This document shows, piece after piece, positions 42,415 to 53,690 of a DNA stretch of 64,000 nt. Each line of letters starts with the position of its first letter. Position 1 is the stretch's first letter. Source of the stretch: Siphonodentalium dalli (lineage: Eukaryota; Mollusca; Scaphopoda; Gadilida; Siphonodentaliidae); contig CP136061.1 in NCBI GenBank assembly GCA_032622095.1, forward strand, positions 20,402,991 through 20,466,990. The letters run 5' to 3'. Position numbers and translations under genes: made by a program. The notes beneath the pieces were generated by a model that did not search any database, had not been told where the DNA came from, and was given only the letters and a program-made list of their open reading frames with translations.

Positions 42415-45400
42415 ATTGTTGGGGTGAAATTTCCAACTATAGTATAGTCGTTGTGGTGATTTTGGAGGGTGAACGTAGAAAAAATTGTTATAAAGCCAGT
42501 TTTGGTGTCATTTTGACCGGGAATGTTTGGACAACAATATATCCAAAATCCGCTAAAATCCGCTTTGGGGAATGTTTTTTACAGTCATTTGAATACAGGA
42601 CGTTTCGTCATTATGCCACAAAATTTCGTAATGCAGATAAATACAAACAGTTTACTTGTGTTAGCTCGCAAACCACTAATGCGTGGCAAGTTCGCATGGA
42701 TAATTGTCATATGATGATACGACAACATGACCCACCACATTGTAAGCCATATTTGCCCCCACCAATAAAGAGCTTTGAGTAAAATACCATACATAAAGAG
42801 CGTTTTGTGAGCGTTGGAGGAAAACACCACAATAAGCCATGTGTGCGCTCCAGTGATAAAGCACGTTATCATAGAATGACATAACGCACTTCACTGCAGT
42901 TGTGCAAACCACAAGTCGCATTGTTCAGTTGTTTCTAATATATCACTTCGATTTGTATATCTAATTGTGAAAGTTGTAAACAAAATTTTAGGAGTCGGAC
43001 ACATGTTTCCTGTTGAAACCTAACGGTGACAACGTACACAGGAGATTTGTTTTGGTTAATTTGATTGCTTCATTCGTTGTTCTCGTGTTCTGTTTTATTA
43101 TTGCATATTTATTCTCGCTCTATTTCATTTCTCATTGTTGATAATGGCCGACAATCGTACCGTCGGCGATGAGCTTAACCCAGCTGAAGACCTCTGTGTC
43201 ATATGTGGTTTTGGTTTTGTTAATGATCCACCGATAAAGGTGGGGGCAAAAGGTATTGTGACTCTCATAAGCTTTTGCGGACAACAGGGGCGACCTAATT
43301 TGAAACAATACCTCACCGCGCGCAGCCAGGTGACGCCTGTCGACAAAGTGCTGGTGCATGCAGGTTGCCAGAGAGATTTTACCGACACAAAAAGAAAGAC
43401 ACAAGATAATTTGGTGGTTTCAGAAGCGAAAAGACTACGATCAATATAGCAGAAGACTGCTTAATATGTGGAGTTCATACAAGCACTGATGTTAGACACC
43501 CAGATAGGTCCAGACCAATGAGCCAAGTAGAGACCATCCCTTTCAGGGACAAGCTCTTACAATGCTGTGCGCATAGACCTGGATGCTTTAGCATATGACG
43601 TGGAGAAGGGCGCATTGACTTGGTAGCAGCATAGGCCGTTTACCACCACGGATATCTGACTCGATTCTTGCAAGGCAAGGATGTGAGTCAACCCGAGACA
43701 GGAAAAGCAGGTCGAAGATCAGATCAGGGTATGAAACATTGGTTCGAAACGATTTGTAATTGGCTCGAGACAGAAGCTGGTGCTGAATTATACACTGTTA
43801 GTGAGTTACATTCCAGAATGGTTGAATTCGCAGGCGAGTCAGAGGTTTATACTATTAAAAGTTTGAAAGGTATTTCTTCGCCGAGGTTAAGGGACGGAAG
43901 GATGTCGTTTGTTTTCGAAATATGGCCAAATTTATTATAAATGAAAAGTGGTACACTGATAAAAAACAGGATTTAGATGAGGAGGCAGACAGGATTGTCT
44001 TGACTGCAGCAAGAATAATAAAAGCACAAGTAAGGGAGGCCGATTACAGTCGCGAATCTTATCCACCCAGTGACGCTATATCTATTATTAGTCAGGGGCG
44101 AAATTGGATCCCGAATCACCTGCAAAGCCTACTAAAGATTTTAATTCCGTCCGATGTCAAGCAGAATAGCATCGGTCATTCCATTGTACAGGGTGCTCGT
44201 CCACATTCAGTTATAACACCAACGCTGTTTGGACTGGGTGTAGAAATGGACAATGCGTTTGGTTCTAAATGGCTAGTGAACGAGTTATCCCGGTTGGGAT
44301 TCTCTGTTACCCACGATGAAGTTGAGAGGTACAAGCAATCCGTCATTCAGACCGAAACGCCCAGTCAAATACTAACTGACTATGCACGCGGTGCCTTCGT
44401 TCAGTGTGTGGCAGATAATGTCGACCACAACATAGCAACTCTAGATGGCAAGGGGACCTTCCATGGAATGGGGATAGTTGCAATATCTGCACCCATGAAT
44501 CAATCAGCACTGAACATGAAATCGCGTGTAATCATGAAACAAAAGCGGTTGAGGGTTGATGAGCTCGTGAAAAACAAAGGAGTGTCCATCTCCCAATATG
44601 TTGATGTTATTGGCAAAGGAATTTCCAATATCAAACTGAAACCTCTTCTTCATTTGGCCACACCATATACCCTCTCATCTGACCTCAGCACAGATCTGCT
44701 GTGGCACTCAGCATGCTTTTTCAGTAAGAGTGAAAAACCTAGCGCGAACTGGTCAGGTTTCATGCAAAGTGCTTACTCGCAGGACGACACTCTGACCGCT
44801 GAGAAATCAGATGTTCTGTTCCTTTCCATCATCGATCTGAATCCGTCAGATGACGATTGCATTTATTCTACACTCATTTATGTTGAGGAACAGGCACGTA
44901 GGATGAACATCCACAAGCCATGTATCACTTTCGACCAGCCGTTGTGGCTCAAGGCTGTAAACATAATAAGTTCTAAGTCGATGAACATAGTGTGTAGGCT
45001 GGGCGGATTTCACACTGTGATGAGCTTCATGGGGAGTATCGGTTCGATGATGAAGGGGTCGGGGTTAGAAGAAGCTTTGGAGAAAGTGTACGGTCAGAAC
45101 ACAGTGACCCATATGATATCTGGAAAGGCAGTGTCGATGGCATTACGTGGTTACTACCTAGTTGAGGCTGCGCTTTTCAATAAGTTGATAGCTGAAGTTG
45201 TCCCAGTTGAAAAGGACGGCAGTTCTGCGGACATCGAATCGGTAATGGAACAAGATGACATAGAAGCCTCACACATGCAACAGGGTGATGTACACGTTGT
45301 TGGTGAAAACACGATGGGCAAAATGCACCAGAGTGAAATGGACAGAATACAAAAACTGCGTGAAGAGATTGAAATTGGTGTTGTTCCTATATCCGCGGCT

Positions 45401-46515
45401 GCGGACTCAACTGAACTGTTGAAGGTCGAGCAATGTATCAATTGTTATAAATCACTGCTTGTCAAAGAATCCCTCACAGCAAAATTGTGGGTGCAGTATA
45501 TGGATTATGTGCAAACCCTAAGAACCTCATCCGTGCTGAGCGAACAGGGGATTGGAATCTGCATATTGTAACATTAGGGAAGATGCCGAACCTCTTCGCA
45601 GCCACTAGTCATATAAATTACGCAAAGAGCTGCAGAATATATCTCCAAATGATGCTAGAATTACCAGTGAAGCATCCTTGGGTACATCAGTGTTTGAGGA
45701 ACATGGCTTCCATGTAGCCCGTAGAAGTAGCAGAGTCTGGGCGGTGTTATCAACCGATCTTATACACTGAATAATGACGTATTGAATGCTGAGGGGTGGG
45801 GTTGGGAACGACGTGGTGAGGATCTTTCCCCAGTCATGACTGACCAGAATGCAGCCCCAGACGAATTGCTCAAGTTTGTACGGTGCAAGTGTAAGATGTC
45901 ATAAAAAAACCATGTGACACCAATGTGTGTACATGTCGCAAACATGGTCTGAAATGTGTTATCGCTTGTGGAGATTGTCGTGGAGAGGGCTGCGTGAATT
46001 CAGAAGAGGTTCTGATAGATGACGAGGGTGAGGTCTGAGTATAAATGATATATTTGACACACAAGTGTCAAAATCATGAAGTATTTCTCATTCTGGTCAT
46101 CACTGGCTGATTTCGATCAACAAAATAAACAAAAGAAATAATTGTCATTTTAGCGGCCATTTTGGTTGCCATATTTTGACTCTGACTGATATTTGGTCAG
46201 TGTGACTCCCGTGGAATCCTTTGTCAAACGTGATGACATTTGTACGAGAGCAAACTCATTTCCCCTACCTCACAATGGACTAATGCTGATTGGGGAATAT
46301 TTATAATCGTTGGCCGCCACATTGGATGCCATCTTGAATCCTGAATTTTCCCCAAGGCGGATTTTAGCGGATTTTGGATATGTTATTCCTGATACTTTTG
46401 CGCGCAAAATGAGACCAAAACCAGCTTTATAACAATTTTTTCCAGGTTCAACCTCCCGACAACCACACTACTAATGTTGTGTCAGGAATGAAATTTCCAA
46501 CTGTTGAAAATTTTG
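42415..46515. mobile_element. DNA transposon with long inverted repeats and CxC-tailed transposase
   Basis: The left end (about 42415-42570: GAAATTTCCAACTAT, AAAAATTGTTATAAAGCCAG, CCAAAATCCGCTAAAATCCG) returns inverted at about 46349-46515. Conservation is patchy over about 155 bp. The element carries one decayed gene (43144-46038). Exact termini and target duplication could not be fixed. The core inverted-repeat motif links it to the 2.7-kb shell at 13362-16085. Confidence 0.8.
43144..46038 (+). pseudogene. Decayed transposase-like gene of an invertebrate CxC-tailed family
   Basis: Pieces in three frames follow one another on the plus strand. From the ATG at 43144 there is a CVICGFGF...HAGC zinc-type segment. 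Then comes AEDCLICG...CCAHRPGC and DLVAA-stop-AVYHHG (nonsense codons near 43600 and 43628), and then a third piece to about 43900. The main frame 43922-45571 (549 codons) carries ADNVDHN (164-170), FDQPLW (337-342), GGFHTVMSFMGSIG (361-374) and SGKAV. It continues shifted as RAERTGDWNLHIV (from about 45540), shifts again to EEHGFHVARRS (near 45700), and ends in a Cys tail CTCRKHGLKCVIACGDCRG (stop 46036-46038). I remember this layout from many unnamed invertebrate proteins. The acidic motifs suggest a DDE-type transposase, but the family name is uncertain. At least six lesions make it a pseudogene. Confidence 0.75.
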
Positions 46516-46625
46516 ACCAAAGTTAACACACCCCCCCCCCCCCCCCCCCCAAACCAACTTTGGTAAAAATGTTCAACAGTTGGAAATTTCATTCCCCCCC
46601 CCAAACCCCTCCCGAAGAGTGTATA
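46516..46625. repeat. Inverted repeat around a run of about 22 C
   Basis: GGAATGAAATTTCCAACTGT (46487) and its inverse ACAGTTGGAAATTTCATTCC (46574) flank CAAAGTTAACAC, a C-run (about 46530-46551) and CCAACTTTGG. It marks the right edge of the transposon. Confidence 0.75.
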
Positions 46626-46639
46626 GCAAGAGGGAGAAC

Positions 46640-46965
46640 TCTATCTTGTTAGCATAGTGGGCTAGCATCACCAAATTCACCCTCTGGGAACCTCATTCTG
46701 CAAATGACAGACACCTTATTTCAAGGCTTGTATGGGAGACCTGGACACATATTTAAGTTCCCAGATGGTGAAGATTGTGATGTGCACCCATTGGGAACCT
46801 CGATGCAATGTCTCCTCTGCCAGAGAAACCAAACTATTAAAAAAAGAAACTTTCTAAAGAAACTAAAAAAAACTTGTTAAATTGATAATAAAGATTCTTT
46901 CCAGAGAAGATGAGGCCTAAGCAGAATGAGGTCCGCAGAGGTGAATTTAGTGATGCTAGCCCCAA
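46640..46965. repeat. Repeat A copy (46.6-46.96 kb)
   Basis: CACCCTCTGGGAACCTCATT at the left and AGAATGAGGTCCGCAGAGG at the right with the usual middle. Its right end is cut by the Tigger-like element. Confidence 0.75.
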
Positions 46966-48000
46966 GGGACCGTTGGATTACTTCGAGTTATCCATGTGTT
47001 CGACTTGACCATTTCGACCATTTGGTGACCCAAAATTCCAACTAGTCTAATTAATTTCGACCCCAAAATAATTGTGCACGCTATATACTCGCACTAGATC
47101 AATAGTCAGTGACTATTTGTTCTGATTATTTATTGAATAATGTAATAAAAACACAGAATATGACAGCAAATAATCAACAAATTCACGGTAGAGATAACAA
47201 AAGTACATTTCATATGACCCAGGAAGTGGACAATGAATAATATTTTCAAAAATTAGGATTCAGGACTGGAAATGACTGGTGATGAAGGACTGTGGTTTCT
47301 GCATATATTTAGTCATTGAATCTTTCTTCAGTTTATCGCTGATTTCCAGCATTTTCATTAGGTCGTCGGCCGTGTTTGCTTGCATCATCATATATCGCAT
47401 TACAAGGTAACAGCCATGCATTGCGTCATCTTGAGTTACTTTGCCACCAATCGCTGCAAAAAGCCGTTCTTTTAACATACATTTTTTTCTTCCCGTCGTC
47501 AGATGGATGGTGCATTTCTTCGTTTCGAACATCGTTTTCGTTTTGGGAAGACATGACTGAACGAAATTATTCTCTATATCAAGCGGTTTAAATATGATTT
47601 TTTATTTCGTCTGTCAACACTACTGATCCTCACATGGTGGAAATTGACCCACGCACCTCGTTAATGTGTTAAATAAACAATGCATTAGGACAAACAAAGA
47701 CTCTAGGAGACTTGACGGCTTTTATTCAATTGAATGGAAGCACACTGAGTTATAATCACATGGTGATGTGTCGCCGATGGCACTTCGACTTAACTATAGT
47801 AATTAGTGTTATAAGCTGGCTCATGGGACCAAATTTTGTTTCGCCTTAAGCGGGAATTTCAACTTATCCACCTTCGACTTAACCGTGATTATTCTATTGG
47901 CTTTGCACACAAGCTCAGCCAGGACCAGGCAATGGCTTTGACTTAAGTGGGGTATTCGAGTTACCGACGTTCGACTTAACGAAGTTTGACTATATCTGTG
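46966..48000 (-). mobile_element. Tigger/pogo-like transposon remnant (copy 1)
   Basis: It begins GGACCGTTGGATTACTTCGA inside and ends with GTTCGACTTAACGAAGTTTG, which pairs with the left end seen in the second copy (ACTTTGTTAAGTCGAATCG at 57380). A minus-strand frame at 47260-47532 ends KPQSFITSHFQS, like the C-terminal tail of Tigger/jerky-type transposases. Upstream (47533-47560) an MSSQNENDV segment lies in another frame. It is a remnant of the 3' end of the gene plus terminal sequence, not functional. Confidence 0.6.
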
Positions 48001-48217
48001 AAGGGCTGCAAACATGTATCGGCAGCATGATTCATGAACTCACCTCTTCAACCATGTTGTTGCATCCCTTTTCCTGTGTTCTAACATTGTATATCTTGCT
48101 ATGGTGGCTGGTGGACGCAATAATTTTAGATGAACATGAGCTATCCTGAAAAAAAAATTACATCAGAGATGTAGGGGTAAAATCTTGGTGGCTACAACAA
48201 ATATTGACATGCATTAA
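48001..48217. other. Short spacer, no gene seen
   Basis: AT-rich, between two mobile elements. Confidence 0.4.
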
Positions 48218-48565
48218 AGGCATACTGTACACAAAATCCGGCCATTCATGGGACCATCTCCTTTTATACTCAACAGAATATATGCAACAAATGAATGAAT
48301 TTGAGCCATGGATTAGCGCAAAATATAAACTTGTGTGCTTTAGGAACGATGCAAACAACATGGTAATTGTAATGAAAATGATTTTATGACTCCAGCCAGA
48401 AGATCATTTTCATTATAATTACCATGTTGTTTGCATCGTTCCTAGAGCACACAAGTGTATTTTGCACTAATCCATGGCTCAAATTCATTCATTTGTTGCA
48501 TATATTCTATTGAGTATAAAAGAAGATGGTCCAATAAATAGTCGGATTTAGTGTACAGTGCCCGT
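48218..48565. mobile_element. TTAA-flanked foldback MITE (~348 bp)
   Basis: TTAA lies at 48214-48217 and 48566-48569. CATACTGTACACAAAATCCG at the left pairs with CGGATTTAGTGTACAGTGCC at the right. The arms match nearly throughout to a centre near 48390. Confidence 0.85.
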
Positions 48566-48647
48566 TTAACCATGGATCTCAGAGGTTTGAGAACTTACTA
48601 TTGTTGCAGAAGTTTTGCATATCAAATAGTTACCAAAGGGCTGTAAA

Positions 48648-48840
48648 AGGGCTCCTTAACCACAGCAGAATTATGGGTAATTTTTCAGGATTTAGTCGGA
48701 AATATGACTTGTTGCCATTCATCGGAAAGCTCTCAGTGAGAGCTTTCCGATGAATGGTAACAAGTCATATTTCCGACTAAATCCTGAAAAGTTACCCATA
48801 ATTCTCCTGTAGTTAAGGAGTCGATTATTTAGGGCATTAC
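48648..48840. mobile_element. Foldback MITE, ~215 bp (copy 7, left end lost)
   Basis: It starts at GGCTCCTTAACCACAG, so about 20 bp of the left arm are gone, and ends GATTATTTAGGGCATTAC. Confidence 0.9.
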
Positions 48841-48875
48841 TTATACTTTTATAACTGACTGGTAGAATCCATTTA

Positions 48876-49259
48876 GTATAGAAAGGGTTAAGACTTCCTT
48901 TACTGAATAATCATGGATGAGTAGTTCACTTAGGAAAGGTTCAGATAATAAGTTCAACTAATGAACATAGGCTGTTTGTTGAACTTATTATTTAAACATT
49001 TCCCACCAATGAATATCAATACTTCTCCACTTATATCATTTTTTGACTGCTTAGATTTCCTTAACCCTTTGAGTGCCAGGGGCCGATCTCATCGGCCCTA
49101 AACCTACAAAATAAGTCTGTTAAAGAATATAAGAATAAATTATTAAAATTGTAAAAAAAAAAAAAAAATGTTAGACCTATGGTCGACTCGCATATATAAG
49201 AGAATGCATTGGCACAGGGTATATGGGTTGATACAAAAATCGACCTGGCACTCAAAGGG
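48876..49259. mobile_element. Single-copy parent of the 68-bp satellite, plus a TTAA hairpin element
   Basis: 48876-49020 carries TAGTATAGAAAGGGTTAAG, ATAATAAGTTCAACTAATGA and GAACTTATTATTTAAACATT, the parts repeated at 24.8-26.2 kb. 49065-49259 is a TTAA-flanked element (TTAA at 49061-49064 and 49260-49263) with ends CCCTTTGAGTGCCAGG and CCTGGCACTCAAAGGG, and only half of the CATATATAAG hairpin. Confidence 0.75.
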
Positions 49260-49263
49260 TTAA

Positions 49264-50470
49264 CATCCCTCCAGAAGAATAATAGACCATTCCAATGTAA
49301 CATTTTATAACTGAACGGGAGAATACGTGTTGTGTTAAAACGATTAATCAAAGTTGACAAATATTTTGGTCATAATCGACTACAAAATCGACTAATCTCT
49401 CTTTTTGCCTATGATGATAACACTAGACTATAGTTAGCACTGATTATATTCAGGACTTCATGCATTATATGGACAGAATTAGCATCATCCATGTGAAAGC
49501 ACAGACAAGTGTTTTAGATTAGAAGGTGTAAAGAAGCAATTTTACCCCAAAAACGAACCCTAGAGCATTGACATAGACTATAATGATCTTACAAAATGTG
49601 AACATGTCCACTCTCTACTGTTAAGTTGCATCATCATCCAAAAATAGACGTAAATGTTATTTAGGCAGCTGGATTCCATTTTTCACTGGTTTGATTCATG
49701 AAAAAGCATATTTAAACCCAAAATCAGAAATCATACAACATTTCACCAAAAGACAACACTGGCATGTTATCTGCTGTACCAATATGAATCTTCTGATACA
49801 TAATTAATCTTGTTACTCTTTCACATGTTTCAACTAGAATAAGTGCCGTTTCCGGTCCCTGCTAATTAATGTGTAGGGCCTATATAGAAATATAAGGAGA
49901 TGCTACTCAATTCAAGTACTTAATTCAAGTTTTCACTGATTTTATTAATTTAAATCAGATTACCCTGGTAACATAGAACCTGCCTTATTCCAACAACACC
50001 TTGTTAATTTATTACTTACATCTAACACTTAATTTTTTAACATTGAAACTGCGACTTTTTTATAAAATGGAATGAATTAATGATTCATATCTTCTTGTTG
50101 TGGATTCCAGAATTATCATTTTTTCACACAAAAAAGTGATTTTTACCCCAAAAACGAACCCTAGAACATTGACATACTCCACAATTCTCTTACAAAATGT
50201 GAACATGTCCAACCTCTATTGTTTAGTTGTGTTCCCATCCAAAAATAGATGTAAATGTTATTTAGGCAGCTGGATTCCATTTTTCACTGGTTTGATTCAC
50301 GAAAAAGCATAATAATTTACCCCAAAATAAGAAATCGACAACACTACACTAAAAGACAACACTGGCATGTTATCTGCAGTATCAATACGGACATTTTGTT
50401 TTATAATTCAGTTTGTTACTCTTCCACATGGTTGAACTCGAAAAATAACCCCCAATTATGGTGGTCCCAG
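49264..50470. repeat. Direct repeat of ~290-bp block, 590 bp apart
   Basis: Blocks near 49545-49830 and 50135-50425 share TTTACCCCAAAAACGAACCC, TTATTTAGGCAGCTGGATTC and AAAGACAACACTGGCATGTT, with about 10-15% difference by eye. No gene is seen in either block or in 49264-49540. Confidence 0.75.
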
Positions 50471-51065
50471 CTGCTATAGTTAGTAACCAAACTAGCAAGT
50501 CATGATTATACTTGCAGGCAAAAAAGCAGGTGCTCAATGTCCTGAAATTATATTTGGAGAGTCAGGGTTTGCTTTTTCGTACTATATTATATATGACATG
50601 GCAGGGTCCGTGCTGGACTGATATTCACTTTTGCCAATTATTTTTCTGAATGAAAATATTTTTTAGCAAATTCTTTTAGAAATTGCCAAATGCTATCAGT
50701 TTCTGCAACAATAAGTCATATATTTCGACAATCGCTGTTTGTGCGACTTTCATATCGATAGGATTTCGAAGGATTGTTGAAACTTGGGTTGCATTAGAAG
50801 GGCATGTCAACACAATGAGGATTAGCTATGCAATCACCACCAAAATACATACTAGTAATCCCTCCGCATGTCAATACTAATCGTATAAGATTAACTGCAT
50901 CTTGGTAGATGTGTTAACTTTTGTAACACTTTCTACTGTTAGATGCGGCAGTATGGTTAATCAAAAAGGTCAATGCCCTGGCTCGCTCCATACTATATAC
51001 GTGGGAAAGCGACCCTGGATGAAATGGTCCAGATCAATTCATCACGGGCCGTTGGTCCCACAAAG
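50471..51065. other. No gene seen
   Basis: AT-rich with scattered short frames. Nothing supported. Confidence 0.5.
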
Positions 51066-51165
51066 AATATATTATATTAACCTGTTTGAGGTACACCATA
51101 TACGTGGCCCTATCGAAAGGCAACATGATTGGAGCAAGGGCGTTGGCCAGTTAAATATATATATA
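51066..51165. repeat. Module M (left half of interrupted unit)
   Basis: From ATTAACCTGTTTGAGGTACA to GGCCAGTTAAATATATATAT; the same 90 bp recurs at 59655-59745, where it continues directly into the LTR-like module. Confidence 0.85.
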
Positions 51166-52508
51166 CTAGCAGGGTGACCCGACTTCGTCTGGGCTGTTTC
51201 CCCTCTGCCAATTTTCATATAGCTGGTTTTGAAAACCTCTGTGGATCTAACATCGAAATCCGTCAAAAGGCGCGATTTGACCTTGAATTGACCATTTTAA
51301 AGATCAAGGTCAGGGTCACAATTTGATCCGTCCAAAACACTCCCTGGACAAGAGTATCCCTAGGTATCAAATTTCGTTGAAATCCATCCGCCGAAAGGCG
51401 CGATTTGACCTTGAATTTATCATTTTGTAGGTCAAGGTCAGGGTCACGATTGACCCATCCAAAACACTCCCCGGACAAAAGTACCCCTAGGTATCAAATT
51501 TCGTCGAAATCCGTCCGTCGAAAGGAGCGATTTGACCATTTTGAATGTCAAGGTCAGGTCAGGGTCACGATTTGACCCATCCAAAACACTCCCCAGACAA
51601 AAGTACACATAGGTATCAAATTTCGTAAAAAAATCCGTTCATCGAAAGCCACGATTTGACCTTCAATTGACCATTTTGAAGGTCAAGGTCAGGTCGGGGT
51701 CATGATTTGACCCGTCCAAAACACTCCCCGGACAAAAGCACCCCTAGGTATCAAATTTCGTCGAAATCCGTCCGGCAGTTTTCCCGGGCATTGTTAACAA
51801 ACAAACAGACAGACAGAAGTCCCAAAATATATAGTAGATATATAGTAGACTAGCAGATTAGCCCACCACTGTAGGGATTGGTCCCATGGCTTTGGTCGAT
51901 CCATTAATTTTTGTTTTTCAAGGTAACCCTGTACGTCGCTGCCACCGCTGATGCCCAAAATATCGCCCCAAGGTCATTTGCGGGTACCCGTGTCAAAGTC
52001 ATGTTGGGTGGACAAAATAACCCCGACAAAAATATTTCCCGTCCCGAGTTGACCATACATAACAAATTTCACATCGATGTCACCGCTGACTACCGAGATA
52101 TCACCCAAGGTCATTTGTGGGTACCTGTTTCAAGGTCAACGTCACCTCGGGTGGACAAACTGACCCGACGAAAATCTCCCCCGTCCCTTGGAACCCCCAA
52201 GTACGAAATTTCATCTCGATATCCCCAGTTTCCGAGCGAGACGGTCAAATGCCGTATTTTCACTAAAGTAGATCAACGCTCTAGCGACGCCTCATATACA
52301 AACGCTCATTAATTATCACGCGATTAACCCATCAATCGCCATTATGGTGGCAGTTGAAGGGTGAAGGAGTGCTCGGACGTTCTCAGAAGCGGTGCGGCGA
52401 CACTTCCAGTGGATTTTTACCCTTCGATAGCAAGTTTGGGCTCAATCGGTCGAGCCGTTTTCGAGTCTATAAATGATATACACGGAAGTCTCAAAATATA
52501 TAGTAGAT
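51166..52508. mobile_element. Inserted dispersed elements with ~125-bp tandem units
   Basis: It begins ACTAGCAGGGTGACCCGACT and ends CAAAATATATAGTAGA. 51250-51790 holds about five units with GCGATTTGACCTTGAATTGA, AAGGTCAAGGTCAGGGTCAC and AAATTTCGTCGAAATCCGTC. A CAGACAGACAGAAGTCCC tract closes a first element near 51845. A second of the same type (51850-52508) follows with different internal units. The site without this insertion is seen at 59745. Confidence 0.8.
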
Positions 52509-52700
52509 TGTGAGAGACCAGGCTCGGTCTCTCTTCTGACTCTCTCTATGCTATGAACTCTACCATGCACGCATAGTGTAAAGATGATTATATATTATCT
52601 CCGTGACTGCTTGTTACTTGTTTATACTTGTATTAATAAATTTAATCATGTCTGAGAGTTCCGACTTAGTGAAAAGGAATATCTGGGAGTGCTATATAGC
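52509..52700. repeat. LTR-like module (copy 1)
   Basis: It starts TGTGAGAGACCAGGCTCGGT and contains AATAAATTTAATCATG, a possible poly(A) signal. A ~97% similar copy is at 59747-59938. The TG start, GGTCTCTC-type repeats and AATAAA recall a short LTR, but no CA end, primer site or retroelement gene is near. Confidence 0.5.
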
Positions 52701-53035
52701 TCAGATGGTGCCATAATAGCATGACGCTACGTGGAATTCTTGGACATGGACGCGCGGGCAGTCACAGAGAAAAAAGGTAGGAGACAATTTGCGTATTGGC
52801 TGGTTCACAACCCCTTCATAGACATTAATGTCAAATTTTTTGGTTTAAAATTGTTGCGTCAATTGACCATATAGTTTAAGGCATGCTTTGAAAACTAATG
52901 AAAAATATAGTTGCGCCTAATTTGTCTTAGTTTCTCTTGTTTTGTGTCTATGTCGAGTTTGTTGGTTTAAAATAATTGCATCGATTTGCCAATTTAAATA
53001 AGTGATATCTGGTCTAAATTTTTGCGTAAATTTGC
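52701..53035. other. No gene seen
   Basis: Short repeated phrases TGGTTTAAAAT and ATTTGCC. No coding evidence. Confidence 0.4.
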
Positions 53036-53690
53036 CATGGTTGTAAATAGAAACAAGAGGTGTGCACTCGCGTGCTAGCATACCCCCACCGTGGCAAATT
53101 CAACCCGCATTAACCGTAAACCCAACAAAAAAGATTTTTAACTTTAAAGAAAAATTTGGATTAATATCGATATGGTGTCGCAAGAAGCTTGTACAGAAAA
53201 AAAGACGGACGGACCAAATAATGTGGTAAAAATCATTGTTCCGAACCCATATTCGAAGAAACTTCTGGAAAATATCGTAACTTGATAGCATCCACACAAA
53301 AAAAAATCCCAAAATAAGTCGATATAAGTGTAATGTTAGGAAAAACAGTCCGAGCCAACCCTGAGACGCATCATGTAGAGAGGGTGTTGTGAGAAGCATG
53401 TGCACCAAAAATTATTGAAATCGGTTCATATTTGTTAAAGTTATTAAGTCGGACAGAATTTTCTAAGTGAAAATAAGTCGAAAAGTAAGGCGTAACTTAA
53501 AAAAAGAAAGTGGGACCGCACCGCAATTAGCATCATGCGGAGAGGCAGTCCTAAGGAGATTGCATACAAAAAATTATTGAAATCGGTTCATAGTTGATCG
53601 AGTTATGAGGTCGGACAGACGGATGGACACACGGAGGGAGTCAGTCCAGTATACCCCCCATTTTTATATGGGGGTATAATTATTTCCGGG
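53036..53690. repeat. Dispersed element ending in GGGGGTATAAT
   Basis: It opens AACAAGAGGTGTGCACTCGC, contains AAAAAATTATTGAAATCGGT twice (about 53405 and 53567), and ends with a GACGGATGGACACACGG tract and a CCCCCATTTTTATATGGGGG hairpin. It is similar in plan to 61066-61540. Confidence 0.65.

Noticed and set aside
52509-52750. tRNA-derived SINE head (TATAGCTCAGATGGT resembles a Pol III A box)
   Set aside because: No matching B box follows at the right distance and the copy at 59.9 kb diverges before this point.
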